A stretch of 64,000 bases of DNA, taken from an uncultured Bacilli bacterium. GTDB lineage: Bacteria > Bacillota_I > Bacilli_A > RFN20 > CAG-826. The notes below the pieces were generated by a model. That model searched no databases. It was not told the DNA's origin and saw only the letters and a program-made list of their open reading frames with translations. Location of the stretch: assembly GCA_934725985.1 (NCBI GenBank), contig CAKVCX010000002.1, forward strand, positions 496,001 through 560,000, written 5' to 3'. Shown in pieces: positions 53,833 to 62,746 of this stretch. The translations under genes and the position numbers were made by a program. Each line of letters starts with the position of its first letter. Position 1 is the stretch's first letter.

Positions 53833-54063
53833 TTAAGCGATTTTGTTTTCGATAGATTTGAATAAATCGCCTATAGTCTTGAAATTAGATAATTCTTCGG
53901 TGGCGAATTCAATTCCAAATTTTTCTTCAAGTTCAAGGCACATTTCCACCACGTCCAATGAATCCAAGCCTAAATCCTTTAAAGATTTCGTTTCATCAAT
54001 TTCTTTTAAGTTCAGACGTTCCTTAAACATTTCACGGATTTCGTCCATTTTTTCTTTAGCCAT
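53833..54063 (-). CDS. acpP: Acyl carrier protein
   Basis: 76 residues. It carries acyl chains on phosphopantetheine in fatty acid or phospholipid synthesis. The attachment motif DLGLDSLDVVEM contains the modified Ser (near residue 37); the acidic four-helix composition is typical. ATG at 54063 with RBS GAGGTG is chosen over a GTG 9 bases upstream. A terminator separates it from the pilus operon upstream. Confidence 0.95.
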   Translation of the reverse strand: MAKEKMDEIREMFKERLNLKEIDETKSLKDLGLDSLDVVEMCLELEEKFGIEFATEELSNFKTIGDLFKSIENKIA

Positions 54064-54111
54064 TTCTCTCACCTCATAATTATTATAAATAGAGAGAAAA
54101 GCAAATCAAAT

Positions 54112-54154
54112 AATAAAAACTTGGAGGACAAGTTTTATCCTTACCCTCCAAGTT
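54112..54154 (-). terminator. Terminator of the pilus operon
   Basis: Minus-strand stem AACTTGGAGG / CCTCCAAGTT, 17-base loop, then TTTATTATTT. It begins 4 bases after the stop of the small pilin gene. Confidence 0.82.
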
Positions 54155-54157
54155 TCC

Positions 54158-54316
54158 TTATGCGTCAATGCTTGCCACAAAAGAAATCTCATCGTTTGCT
54201 TTTTCGGAAATCTTTTCGCTGGTATTCTTAAACGTTGAATAAAGAACAGTACCAACAACAGAGAAAACAAGCAACACCATCATCATTCCGAGTAGTTGAC
54301 CTTTAATTTCTGACAT
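54158..54316 (-). CDS. Small Flp-type pilin candidate
   Basis: 52 residues, starting MSEIKGQLLGMMMVLLVFSVV and ending EISFVASIDA. One N-terminal hydrophobic helix preceded by a short charged leader with a Gly (KG-Q) suits prepilin peptidase cleavage; the rest is a short charged tail, as in Flp/Tad major pilins. The RBS AAGGAGGTGAGAAT is near perfect, which suggests high expression. It is the last gene before the operon terminator. Confidence 0.75.
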   Translation of the reverse strand: MSEIKGQLLGMMMVLLVFSVVGTVLYSTFKNTSEKISEKANDEISFVASIDA

Positions 54317-54330
54317 ATTCTCACCTCCTT

Positions 54331-54681
54331 TCAATAATAAACCGTTGTATAGTAGCCCACGATCGCACTTCTTTTTACGCTAATATCGATCGTGTTTTTA
54401 CTTAAAATTAAGGGCTTATATTCTTTATATAAGCTATATTCCAAAACATCCCCTAACCTAGGAATATTAGAGCTATAGGTAATTAAACTTGCCCCCGCAT
54501 CGGAAACTAACTTCTTCGTTTTATCCGAAATATAGCCGTCTATCCCTATCCGATATGAAACAATCAAGGATAATGAATCCAATGATGAATGGATGGAAGA
54601 AATGCAAAATAAATCACCGCCGAATAACAAAACCATCATCATGAAGACACTAGATAAAAGCAAACCAAGTTTATAACCCAT
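54331..54681 (-). CDS. Pseudopilin-like (TadE/F-type) protein
   Basis: 116 residues: one N-terminal membrane helix (GLLLSSVFMMMVLLFGGDLF) and a small extracytoplasmic domain. Size, topology and place between TadC and the Flp-type pilin are those of minor pilins. The ATG lies at the overlap with the upstream gene (RBS GGGAGG). No sequence motif ties it to a named family. Confidence 0.65.
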   Translation of the reverse strand: MGYKLGLLLSSVFMMMVLLFGGDLFCISSIHSSLDSLSLIVSYRIGIDGYISDKTKKLVSDAGASLITYSSNIPRLGDVLEYSLYKEYKPLILSKNTIDISVKRSAIVGYYTTVYY

Positions 54682-55339
54682 TCATTAATCCTCCCATTAT
54701 TTCAACTATGGATAGGGAAAGCATTATCATGGTTATGCCACTGCCTAATAAAGGCAAGAATGATAAATTTGATAGTCTTTCTAGTTTTTTATTTTTCTCA
54801 TTCTCAAACTCATCATCCCTTAGTTTTTGAAAAATGTGCTGAAATTGATTTATATAAACGCCACCTTCGCCCTCATCAACCATTTGAAAAATCGCTATCA
54901 TGACTTCTTTAATTTTTGCTAATTTAAAGTTAGATGAAAAATCAATGAATGGTTTAATGGTTTTATCTTCCTCAATGCTTTTAAGCAAAGTTTCTAAATA
55001 TTTTTTTACTTGGCCATTTGCAAATAAAATAATTTCTTTTAGAGATTGATAAACGTTAAATCCATCTTCAATAAAAATACCAAAAAAGGTGAATAATCTG
55101 ACAAATTCATTGACATTGTTCTCCTCATTCATCCTTTTTTGCTTATCTATTTTCATATAGGAATAAAAAAGGGAACATAAAACTAGCAAAGCTGGAATAA
55201 TTAAGAAAAACGAAATGCCTTTCCAAAAATAAATTACAGTAGCCAAAAGGAAGCAAAGCGATAATTCTATAAGTAATATCAATAGTTCTTTTTTATAATT
55301 TAAATTAGCGGCTTCATAAGCCTTTTTTAATTTATTCAT
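54671..55339 (-). CDS. TadC-like pilus platform protein (T2SSF domain)
   Basis: 222 residues with membrane segments near 20-50 and at the C-terminus (PLLGSGITMIMLSLSIVEIM). The middle helices (FVRLFTFFGIFIEDGFNVYQSLKE, PFIDFSSNFKLAKIKEVMIAIFQMVDEGEGG) match the GspF/T2SSF pattern. With the TadB-like protein it forms the inner-membrane platform on which the ATPase acts. The start overlaps tadB-like by 8 bases. Confidence 0.75.
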   Translation of the reverse strand: MNKLKKAYEAANLNYKKELLILLIELSLCFLLATVIYFWKGISFFLIIPALLVLCSLFYSYMKIDKQKRMNEENNVNEFVRLFTFFGIFIEDGFNVYQSLKEIILFANGQVKKYLETLLKSIEEDKTIKPFIDFSSNFKLAKIKEVMIAIFQMVDEGEGGVYINQFQHIFQKLRDDEFENEKNKKLERLSNLSFLPLLGSGITMIMLSLSIVEIMGGLMNGL

Positions 55340-56048
55340 GCTTGTCTCTCCTTTTTAATAAAGTATTAAGTGAAGAACTAGTAAAAGTGAAAACATAAAT
55401 CAAGAAAGAAAAAAGCAATAAGACATAGAAAATAATTATGCAGCCAAGAAATGTAGGACTTTCCTTTAGAAAAGAATAAAAAGAAGAAAGGGCAATTCTC
55501 ATAAATATTAAAATCAATAAAGAAATTCCCCAAAGAAGGCAAAACTGGTAGGTATTTTTAAGTCCTTTTCTCTTAAACGATAAATCGCTTTCTTCGATTC
55601 TGTTAGCTTCAGAAAGCAAGTCCCCGCTTAAGTTTAATATATTCCCTCCCTGGACTTGATAAATGGAAATAATTGATAAAAACATTGGGTATAATTCATT
55701 ACCAAAATAAGAAGAAAGGTAATTTAGTTTTTCTTCTATCGTCAAAGACTCTATGGAAGAGATTACCTTTTTTAATTCTTTATCTACATTTGCGGTAGTA
55801 CTCTCATACGCTTTATCTAAAGAAGAAGTAACCGATAAACAAACAATAAAACCGTTTATAAAGAAAGAGCATTCTCTTCGTCTTTTTAATTTGACTACGA
55901 AGTTATTAATTGTCGGAGCAACTATGCCTAACAGGCATATTAACGATAAGAAAAGAACAATTAAGCAAATATAGATTGAAGAAGAAATAATATAAGAACT
56001 AGCTCCAAGCAAAATCGAAATTATAGAAAATAATATTAAACTATTCAT
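55332..56048 (-). CDS. TadB-like pilus platform protein
   Basis: 238 residues: two N-terminal membrane helices, a cytoplasmic helical domain (FFINGFIVCLSVTSSLDKAYESTT, YPMFLSIISIYQVQGGNILNLSGDL) with the GspF-type pattern, and two C-terminal helices. It pairs with the TadC-like protein. RBS GGAGAT; start overlaps the ATPase gene end by 8 bases. Confidence 0.75.
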   Translation of the reverse strand: MNSLILFSIISILLGASSYIISSSIYICLIVLFLSLICLLGIVAPTINNFVVKLKRRRECSFFINGFIVCLSVTSSLDKAYESTTANVDKELKKVISSIESLTIEEKLNYLSSYFGNELYPMFLSIISIYQVQGGNILNLSGDLLSEANRIEESDLSFKRKGLKNTYQFCLLWGISLLILIFMRIALSSFYSFLKESPTFLGCIIIFYVLLLFSFLIYVFTFTSSSLNTLLKRRDKHE

Positions 56049-57015
56049 TGCCGATATCTCCCATTTGATAAATAATTTCGACTTTTTTCTCCTTTTCGTT
56101 TAATTTTCCAATGGAATCGACATAACGTTTATAGCAGCCATTAATGACCTTTGCTTTTAAATAAACAAAAGTCGAGAAATGATGGTAAATATCGGAAAGC
56201 AAGTCGTTATAGTCCAACCTTTTACTGCTCATCATGGCCATTCTTGCCATTCTGAAAGGCATGGATTCAATATCTTTTGCGTGAAAAGTAGTAATTAAAG
56301 GATGTCCTGACATAACACAATTTAAGGCATCTAGCATTTCTTCTCCCCTAGATTCAGCCAAAATCAAATAATCGGGATTGTTTCTTAATGAATTCTTAAT
56401 CAAATACGAATAAGAAGATTTTTCCATTCGATCGTCCACAACCCAACAAGTCATATCCAAATTTGAAAAACCCCTACTTAGTTCTAATTCCATGACATTA
56501 TCAATAACAATGACCCTTGTAGATGGGCTTAGATTCATCAAAAGATATTTTTGTAGTTCTGTCTTACCAGAACCAGTTTCTCCACCTATAACAATGGATT
56601 GTTTTTCCTTTAAGGCAGTTAAAAGAATTTCTTTGCTATCACCTTTAAAAAAATCTGGATTAGAAATAATGGCACTACCTTTTTTTGCTATCCTTAAAGA
56701 AAATGAATAAGATTTTGTATTATTGACTCTTGTGATAGATAAAAAAGCCGCATTCAATCTATATTTAGAAAAAGAGACATCTAAAAATGGTTCAAGATAA
56801 GAAAACTGTTTTTCCGAATAATTTGCAATTTGTCTTAAAAAGGCCCCTACTTCAGAAAAAGAGACAGTGATATCCGATTTTTTTCTCCCGAATTTATTGC
56901 TTTGATAATAAATATATTCGCCATTATAAGAAATGTCTGTAATTTCTTCTTGCCCTAGCAAGGGGGAAAGAAAAGAATGTTCTAAATAATCAACTAATTT
57001 TAAAGCGTTTTCCAT
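56041..57015 (-). CDS. TadA/CpaF-type pilus assembly ATPase
   Basis: 324 residues, shorter than typical TadA (about 420-480) because the N-terminal domain is reduced. Walker A GGETGSGKTELQKYL (near 143-157), Asp box/Walker B RVIVIDNVMELELSR, NPDYLILAESRGEEMLDAL and the His box HPLITTFHAKDIESMPFRM follow the secretion ATPase order. It powers pilus extension, probably also retraction. RBS GAGGAA; the ATG overlaps the stop of the upstream gene. Confidence 0.92.
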   Translation of the reverse strand: MENALKLVDYLEHSFLSPLLGQEEITDISYNGEYIYYQSNKFGRKKSDITVSFSEVGAFLRQIANYSEKQFSYLEPFLDVSFSKYRLNAAFLSITRVNNTKSYSFSLRIAKKGSAIISNPDFFKGDSKEILLTALKEKQSIVIGGETGSGKTELQKYLLMNLSPSTRVIVIDNVMELELSRGFSNLDMTCWVVDDRMEKSSYSYLIKNSLRNNPDYLILAESRGEEMLDALNCVMSGHPLITTFHAKDIESMPFRMARMAMMSSKRLDYNDLLSDIYHHFSTFVYLKAKVINGCYKRYVDSIGKLNEKEKKVEIIYQMGDIGNE

Positions 57016-57401
57016 TAGAAATTCCTCGTTATCGTAAAATTGGCCTTTTTATCAAACTTAATCAAAGGCTTGTTGTATATTCTTATGCGAACGCTTGCAA
57101 AATCAGGTTTAGATGAATATTCATGAGTAAAACTATCTAAGAATTTATAATCCAAAGAATAAACAACCATATACTTGCTAAATTCCCTTTCAAAATAATC
57201 GCCAACCATTGTTTTAAATACAATTTGGTCAAAGTAAGGTTCAATGTTGTTACCATCATCATCATAAGCAACGACCGCATTCTCTGCCGGTCCTTTATAT
57301 AAACCTAGAAAAGATCTATTCAATCCTTCGACAAAATAGGACTGCTTGAAAGTAAAAACTAGCAATATCAAGCCAAAACCAGACATAATCATGTTAAGCA
57401 T
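57015..57401 (-). CDS. TadE-like pseudopilin
   Basis: About 128 residues with an N-terminal helix (MLNMIMSGFGLILLVFTFKQ) and a small extracytoplasmic domain ending in beta strands (SVRIRIYNKPLIKF). The start chosen at 57401 has GGGGAGG upstream and overlaps the preceding stop as TAATG. Function is inferred from position and topology. Confidence 0.62.
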   Translation of the reverse strand: MLNMIMSGFGLILLVFTFKQSYFVEGLNRSFLGLYKGPAENAVVAYDDDGNNIEPYFDQIVFKTMVGDYFEREFSKYMVVYSLDYKFLDSFTHEYSSKPDFASVRIRIYNKPLIKFDKKANFTITRNF

Positions 57402-58435
57402 TACAAATCCTCCCCGATTACCACGCAATATTGGCTAGCCCCGCAAGTACCAAAATTAGAAGGATAAAAACTTACCGATGTATCGAAGGAAAAAGAATCT
57501 TCCATTTCACCAAGACTAATAAATCTAAGCGAAATATCGTATGAATCTAAATCATGCCCCGTTGCAATGGGAAAGAATATATCGCGAGTCATAAAGTAAG
57601 GGGTTTTAGGCTTGCTTATAGACATTCTTAATGTTTTCTTTTCGACATAATAATTCCTAGCCGCCCTAAAACCATATACCTGCCACGAAGAAGAATTTTC
57701 GATATGGAACATTTCAATTGGAATGACTCTTCTTTTTGTTGAAGTGCCCGCTAAATTCCCAATAGCAAAATCATCAACATGGTTTTTTATAATAAGAGAA
57801 GCGCGACCAGAAATAGTTATGTCTTTATAAACATCATTTTGATAATTAAGAAATATAGAAGGCAAGCATAAGGCACGGCTTAAATTATTTTTTGCTATTT
57901 TATTAATTAAAAATTTATATCTAGAGCTACCGTTGAAACTAGAAGGAATCCCAAATAGGCATTCACCCCTATTTGTTTCATATACTTTATTATGGCTAAG
58001 CGGCTCTAAAGAATATATTTTCCCAGCTTGAACCTCAAAATGAGAACTAATAGAAATGCCATTGCCTATATTAGGATTGTTCTCTCTTTGGCCCCATAAA
58101 TACAATTGGAAATATATTTTATCGTTTTTATTAACATAATAAGGGATTGTAGAAGTTTGATAAGTCCTGTTACTAGTTTGGTTACGAAAATCATATTGCT
58201 TAGGGACTTCATAAATTTTTTTGGCTTCTGCTTTATCCTTGAAAACACGAATGGTAAAAGTAAACAAGCGGCACTTACTAATATCAAAAGACCAATCGAT
58301 TGTAACGTCTTCATTTTTTATAATTGGGTGGACGTGATAATCAAAATTAGCCGCAGAATTATTCGCCATTAAAGGAGAGCCAAATAAAGATAAAAGCGAG
58401 CTTTCGCCAATTAAAAGCCTCAAAACATTTTTCAT
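57401..58435 (-). CDS. Pilus-operon extracytoplasmic protein, unknown family
   Basis: About 344 residues, beta-rich (WSFDISKCRLFTFTIRVFKD, YFQLYLWGQRENN, RASLIIKNHVDDF). The N-terminus has a weak hydrophobic stretch (LLIGESSLLSLFGSPLM) that may be an atypical signal. The C-terminus has a Cys pair (GTCGASQYC). In this position, before the Tad ATPase, it may be an adhesin or tip/assembly protein of the pilus. The ATG at 58435 is preferred (AAGG upstream) over one 27 bases earlier inside the preceding gene. Confidence 0.6.
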   Translation of the reverse strand: MKNVLRLLIGESSLLSLFGSPLMANNSAANFDYHVHPIIKNEDVTIDWSFDISKCRLFTFTIRVFKDKAEAKKIYEVPKQYDFRNQTSNRTYQTSTIPYYVNKNDKIYFQLYLWGQRENNPNIGNGISISSHFEVQAGKIYSLEPLSHNKVYETNRGECLFGIPSSFNGSSRYKFLINKIAKNNLSRALCLPSIFLNYQNDVYKDITISGRASLIIKNHVDDFAIGNLAGTSTKRRVIPIEMFHIENSSSWQVYGFRAARNYYVEKKTLRMSISKPKTPYFMTRDIFFPIATGHDLDSYDISLRFISLGEMEDSFSFDTSVSFYPSNFGTCGASQYCVVIGEDL

Positions 58436-58436
58436 A

Positions 58437-58790
58437 TTAAAAAGCCTTAGCAACAGATGCAAAGCACTGCTTTAACTTTTCCGAATAATCTTTTACAAAA
58501 TAAAAATTTAAATACCAGAATTTATAATGTCTCCCTTTTTCCAAACAATCATTAATAAACATTATTCTTTCTAAGCAATCTAACGTTAAATAATAATCTT
58601 TGACTTTTTTTAAAAATCTACCCTCTACTTTTTCTTTATTGGCGTTTAGAAAATCTTCACTCAAGTCGTAAACATGATAATCTGGACTTTTTCCTAAATT
58701 AATTAAGCATTGCCTATATATTTGGCCAATCAATAAGGCTTTATTTTTAGCATTAAGTTTTTTTATATTTATTTGTAAATTTTCTTCCAT
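58437..58790 (-). CDS. Helical protein of unknown function, first gene of the pilus operon
   Basis: 117 residues, helical and rich in Lys/aromatics (YRQCLINLGKSPDYHVYDLS, GRHYKFWYLNFYFVKDYS). No signal, membrane helix or known motif. The ATG at 58790 has RBS GAGGTG. That RBS lies in a hairpin (58799-58817). It is divergent from the guanylate kinase gene. Confidence 0.6.
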   Translation of the reverse strand: MEENLQINIKKLNAKNKALLIGQIYRQCLINLGKSPDYHVYDLSEDFLNANKEKVEGRFLKKVKDYYLTLDCLERIMFINDCLEKGRHYKFWYLNFYFVKDYSEKLKQCFASVAKAF

Positions 58791-58798
58791 TATTCTCA

Positions 58799-58817
58799 CC
58801 TCAATATTTAGTTGAGG
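58799..58817 (-). promoter_or_regulatory. RBS-sequestering hairpin at the head of the pilus operon
   Basis: Minus-strand CCTCAA-CTAAATA-TTGAGG, with the 3' arm TTGAGG overlapping the GAGG ribosome site of the gene at 58790. It would lower initiation unless opened. Confidence 0.5.
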
Positions 58818-58885
58818 CTAAAGACATAAAACGGCTACAACTTTTTACTCTTGAAAGAAAAGAATGAAAATAAAATAATAAAGCC

Positions 58886-59431
58886 ATGATTCTTTTAGTA
58901 GGCGCTAGCGCATCAGGAAAAACAGAAATAGCTAAATTCCTATCAAAAAAATATGGAATTAAAAAAGCCATTACAAATACGACAAGAGAAAAGCGAGATG
59001 GCGAAATAGATGGGGTTGATTATTATTTTTTAAGCAAAGAAGAATTTTTAAATTTAAAAGAAAACGATAAATTGGTCGAAAGTACCATTTATAACGGTAA
59101 TTATTATGGATGCAGCAAAAATGAGATAGGCGAAAATAAATGCATTGTCTTAGAGCCCGAAGGAATAGCCTCTTTTTTAAAACTAGGAAATAAAGAAATG
59201 GTTACTTTTCTTCTTTTGGCAAAGGAAGAAACTAGAATAAGGCGCATGAAAAATAGAGGCGACTCTATTGATTCAATAAATAAAAGAATAGAAACGGATA
59301 AAAAAAGATTTGATTTAAATAGAATTGGAAAAATAGATTTCATAATCGAAACGGATGGAAAACCAATCGATCTACTAGCTAAACAAATCTATGATTTATA
59401 CCAAAATCATTTAAAAAAGTATCGGAATTAA
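58886..59431 (+). CDS. Guanylate kinase-family protein
   Basis: 181 residues. Phosphorylates GMP to GDP with ATP. P-loop GASASGKTEIAKFL (residues 6-19), GMP-binding TNTTREKRDGEIDGVDYYF (32-50), YNGNYYG (70-76) and lid RRMKNRGDSIDSINKRI (117-133) are typical. It is slightly shorter than most Gmk (about 205) and the LILPPS-like strand is changed (KCIVLEPEGI), so it may be a divergent paralogue. No strong RBS; it faces the pilus operon divergently. Confidence 0.85.
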   Translation: MILLVGASASGKTEIAKFLSKKYGIKKAITNTTREKRDGEIDGVDYYFLSKEEFLNLKENDKLVESTIYNGNYYGCSKNEIGENKCIVLEPEGIASFLKLGNKEMVTFLLLAKEETRIRRMKNRGDSIDSINKRIETDKKRFDLNRIGKIDFIIETDGKPIDLLAKQIYDLYQNHLKKYRN

Positions 59432-59445
59432 CCGATACTTTTTTA
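59417..59445. terminator. Terminator between convergent genes
   Basis: Stem AAGTATCGG / CCGATACTT, 6-base loop containing the kinase stop, then TTTTATT. It overlaps the last codons of the guanylate kinase gene and may also act on the minus-strand gene. Confidence 0.85.
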
Positions 59446-61773
59446 TTCTTCGTCATCTTCTTCTTTTGAATTAGTAGGATTATAATCCTTTAATTCAGCC
59501 GCCCAGTTATGAGGAATAATCTTACCTTGTTCCAAATTGTTTTTGTCCATGACATCGGCAATAAGTTGTTTAGCCCTTCTTAAAGACAATTCGGATTTAA
59601 CTTTAAATACAAGAGGAATATCCTTATAAACATTCTTATGCGATACATCTTGTACTGGCAAAGGCGTATTTGCATAATCTTTTGGATCTAGACCAAAGTA
59701 TAATTTTAAGCTCTTGCCTGCAATTGTTATTTTCACAAAAGTAACTTTGTGTAAACGGAAAGTATCGCCGGAATTAGAAACTCTAGATTTTGCCCCATAC
59801 GAGAGAATCTCGGACTTTAACTCATTATAATTCGACTTCATCTCCTTATCGGCGTCAACCATTCTAGTCGGGAAAGGGATGCGGATGATTTTATCATGAG
59901 GAGGTAAGTTTGGATTTATAGCGCCTACAACTCTTTTAACGGGTTGGATTGGTTTGCTCTCTTCTTTAGTTGCAGTCGGATTATTAACTACAACGGTTAT
60001 ATTTGGGGTTTGAGCTAAAGGTTTGGTTTCGCTTTTTCCTTCTATTTTGGGTTCGTCATCTTTAATAACTACGGTAGTCGGTGTTACTTTCTCTTCTTTT
60101 ATAGGAGAAGAAGAAATCTCTTGCTTAATAATAGAACGGATTAATTCAGGAGTAATTTTCGATTCGTCTTTTTTATTTTCCTCCTTAGGAAGCTTAGAAA
60201 ATTCTTCGGAGATGATTTTTCTAATATCATCAATAGAAATAGAAGGCTTTTTGGTTTCTTCTTCTAAAGCTTTTCTTCTTTCTTCAGAAACACGCAATTC
60301 CGCTAAACGCTTTGCTTCTTCTTCCTTAGCTTTTTCTTCTTCTAATTTCTTGTTCTTTTCTTCCTGCTCTTTTCTAAGTTGCTCCAAAGCAGATTTTCTA
60401 GCCTCTTCAAGCGTTTTAACCCTTTCTTCTTCTTGGAGCTTTGCCTTTTTTTCTTCTTCTAATTTCTTTTTTTCATTTATTTCATTTTCTATCTTAAAGG
60501 CAGATAGTTCTTGTTTAATCACTTCCCTAACATCAGTTTCGGTTAATTTTTCGTTTGGATTACTATCTTCTTCCTTCTTCGTTGAGGCTTCTTTTATTGT
60601 CTTAAATTCCTCAGAGATAATTTTTCTAACATCATCGGCTGTTAAAGAAGGGACAGGGGCAGGTTCAACCACTATATCCTCTTCCTGTTTGCCTAGTATC
60701 TTTTTAATCTCATCAGAGAAAATAGAACGAACTTCATCGGCTGTTAAGCCTTTTTTCTCTTCTTTTGTTTCACTAGAAACAGGAGAAGGGACAGAAACTA
60801 TAACAGGAGTAGTCGGCTTATCTTTGTCGCTTAATTCTTCGCGAACAATTTTTCGTATATCATCAGAAGTTAAAGGCTTTTGACCAGATATGGCTCCTTG
60901 AATTTCAGAAAGTGGAACAGTAGACCCTTTCTTTTGCTCTGTTTCTACTTTAGATGATTCGGGAGAATAAGTATTGATATATTGGACTAATAAGGGTCCT
61001 GCAATCGATTGACCTCCGTAAGGATTAGAAAAAGAAGGAATAGTATTATATTGAGAAGTTTGAGCATATTGCTTTTCGGTAGAAAGAGGATTCTCTTCTT
61101 TCTTCTCTATGGACTTTAAATCTTTTTCCAAAGCATTATCGGAAGCATCGTCATCATCATGAATAACTACCACATTATCCATTTTCTTATCAAAGTCAGC
61201 GTTACTAGATTTGCTATCGTTTTCAATAAGCACCTTATTTTCGCTATTAGAAGCACAATAAACAATATCAGCAATAACAGCAATTAAAGACAAAATAAAC
61301 CCAACTAAAATCAAAAAGGCAGGAACAAAAGATAAGGCAAGCCACCACCCGTCAATAAGTCCATTTTTTAGACTATCAATCATCGCTAAGAAATAGAAAG
61401 AATCAGATGCCATAAAGAAATCTGGTGAGAAGAAAATTATCAAGGAATAAAGCAACAAAACACTTTCAATTAAAAATGCAAGTGATTCAAGAAGAGACAA
61501 TGCATGCTTTTTCGAGATCAAGAAGCAAATATGCAAAACCAATAAAATGAGACAGATGCCACCAACAGATATAAATAAAATCGTTAGTAAACTTGATAAA
61601 TTAGAAAACATCCCATTTAAAATTTGGCCAAAATTTGCAAAATCAAGCATGAATTCCGACGTGAATAATGGCAATTTATCTTGCATTAAGGAAGGCAAGA
61701 AAAACATAAAAACGAGCCCACCAGCCATTAAAATAAGACTAATGATGGACAAAATAGTCACTTTCTTTTTCAT
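59443..61773 (-). CDS. Membrane protein with charged repeat region and conserved C-terminal domain
   Basis: 776 residues. Four hydrophobic segments occupy about residues 6-170. A low-complexity region follows with six copies of a helical motif: LTSDDIRKIVREEL, LTADEVRSIFSDEI, LTADDVRKIISEEF, LTETDVREVIKQEL, SIDDIRKIISEEF and ITPELIRSIIKQEI. Between repeats 4 and 5 is a Lys/Glu-rich coiled coil. The last about 120 residues (GDTFRLHKVTFVKITIAGKS, LKLYFGLDPKDY, PLVFKVKSELSLRRAKQLI) form a conserved domain I have seen in other low-GC Bacillota proteins but cannot name. ATG at 61773 with GGAGG is preferred over a start 18 bases earlier. It could be a membrane-associated scaffold. Confidence 0.72.
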   Translation of the reverse strand: MKKKVTILSIISLILMAGGLVFMFFLPSLMQDKLPLFTSEFMLDFANFGQILNGMFSNLSSLLTILFISVGGICLILLVLHICFLISKKHALSLLESLAFLIESVLLLYSLIIFFSPDFFMASDSFYFLAMIDSLKNGLIDGWWLALSFVPAFLILVGFILSLIAVIADIVYCASNSENKVLIENDSKSSNADFDKKMDNVVVIHDDDDASDNALEKDLKSIEKKEENPLSTEKQYAQTSQYNTIPSFSNPYGGQSIAGPLLVQYINTYSPESSKVETEQKKGSTVPLSEIQGAISGQKPLTSDDIRKIVREELSDKDKPTTPVIVSVPSPVSSETKEEKKGLTADEVRSIFSDEIKKILGKQEEDIVVEPAPVPSLTADDVRKIISEEFKTIKEASTKKEEDSNPNEKLTETDVREVIKQELSAFKIENEINEKKKLEEEKKAKLQEEERVKTLEEARKSALEQLRKEQEEKNKKLEEEKAKEEEAKRLAELRVSEERRKALEEETKKPSISIDDIRKIISEEFSKLPKEENKKDESKITPELIRSIIKQEISSSPIKEEKVTPTTVVIKDDEPKIEGKSETKPLAQTPNITVVVNNPTATKEESKPIQPVKRVVGAINPNLPPHDKIIRIPFPTRMVDADKEMKSNYNELKSEILSYGAKSRVSNSGDTFRLHKVTFVKITIAGKSLKLYFGLDPKDYANTPLPVQDVSHKNVYKDIPLVFKVKSELSLRRAKQLIADVMDKNNLEQGKIIPHNWAAELKDYNPTNSKEEDDEE

Positions 61774-61846
61774 AAATAACCTCCACTTCAAGTTATTATT
61801 AATCTTATTTTAAATCAATAAAAAGCAATAAAAAAGAAAAATCAAC

Positions 61847-61886
61847 GCAAAAAGCCACCGCTTTTACTTACTAAACGGCTTTTTGC
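61847..61886 (-). terminator. Terminator overlapping the end of the lipid-kinase gene
   Basis: Stem GCAAAAAGCC / GGCTTTTTGC on the minus strand (61877-61886 and 61847-61856), loop containing the stop codon of the upstream gene, then TTGATTTTTCTTTTTT. Confidence 0.7.
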
Positions 61887-62727
61887 AAAACACTTCTAAC
61901 TTATTTTTATCGATTTCAATTACATTAGGAGATAATTCATATTGTTCACCATCCAAGCACCAAGTAGATAAAGAAAGCGAATTAATGATTACTTTACTTG
62001 TCTTTATGGGCTTTATTTTTGGATGAATAAAATATGATAAAAGACCATTAAAGATCCTATTTTTAGTTAAATAGACCTCAAAATATCCATCCTGGCTAGA
62101 GGAATTTTTATTTATCTTAAAACCTCCAACCCTATTTCCATTTAAAAACAAAATAAATGGAGACATACCATCATAATTAATGCCATTAATTGTTAAAGAA
62201 TATGTAACTTTGCTTTTTTTAAATAGAAATTTTAAAGCTTGCAAATAATAGGCAAGCCTACCTATTATGCGCAATGCCTTTCTACTAGTTTGATACGAAA
62301 TAGAACTAAAAGTCCCTATAGCGCCCATATAGGTAAAAAACTTATCACCTATTTTAATTAAATCGAAACGACCCGTGTATTGGTTTTCTATAATTTTTAA
62401 GGCTTTATTAATAGAACCATAAACACCAAAAGAATAACCACAATCGCAAATGGTACCCGTGTTTATATAGCCTAATATAGGCTTTTTGTCTATCCTCGCT
62501 ATTGCATTGACTATATGATTAAAAGTACCATCGCCACCACAAATGATCAAATAATCATATCCATTGATCAAAATCGATAAATTTTCGATCGCGTTATTTA
62601 AATCGTCAATTTTTACAAATTTAAAAACATCGAAAACTTTATTAAGCCTTTTTCTAATTAAATTATCAATTCTCCGGCTATTTCCCTTTCTACTTTTTGA
62701 AGCACAAAGACAAATGGCCCTTTTCAT
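61864..62727 (-). CDS. Diacylglycerol-kinase-family lipid kinase
   Basis: 287 residues of the DagK/YegS/sphingosine-kinase fold, which phosphorylates a lipid such as diacylglycerol at the membrane. The nucleotide loop is ICGGDGTFNHIVNAI, with NTGTICDCGYSFGV and LFLNGNRVGGFKI following. The N-terminus KRAICLCASKSRKGNSR replaces the usual NP..G pattern. ATG at 62727 is chosen; a TTG 18 bases earlier gives a longer frame. The gene follows pyrG by about 20 bases and is probably co-transcribed. Confidence 0.85.
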   Translation of the reverse strand: MKRAICLCASKSRKGNSRRIDNLIRKRLNKVFDVFKFVKIDDLNNAIENLSILINGYDYLIICGGDGTFNHIVNAIARIDKKPILGYINTGTICDCGYSFGVYGSINKALKIIENQYTGRFDLIKIGDKFFTYMGAIGTFSSISYQTSRKALRIIGRLAYYLQALKFLFKKSKVTYSLTINGINYDGMSPFILFLNGNRVGGFKINKNSSSQDGYFEVYLTKNRIFNGLLSYFIHPKIKPIKTSKVIINSLSLSTWCLDGEQYELSPNVIEIDKNKLEVFCKKPFSK

Positions 62728-62746
62728 AAGATTATGATAACACAAT

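Noticed and set aside
60023..60883. 286-codon Ser/Phe-rich plus-strand frame
   Set aside because: Pure antisense of the Glu/Lys-rich repeat region of the 59443-61773 gene.
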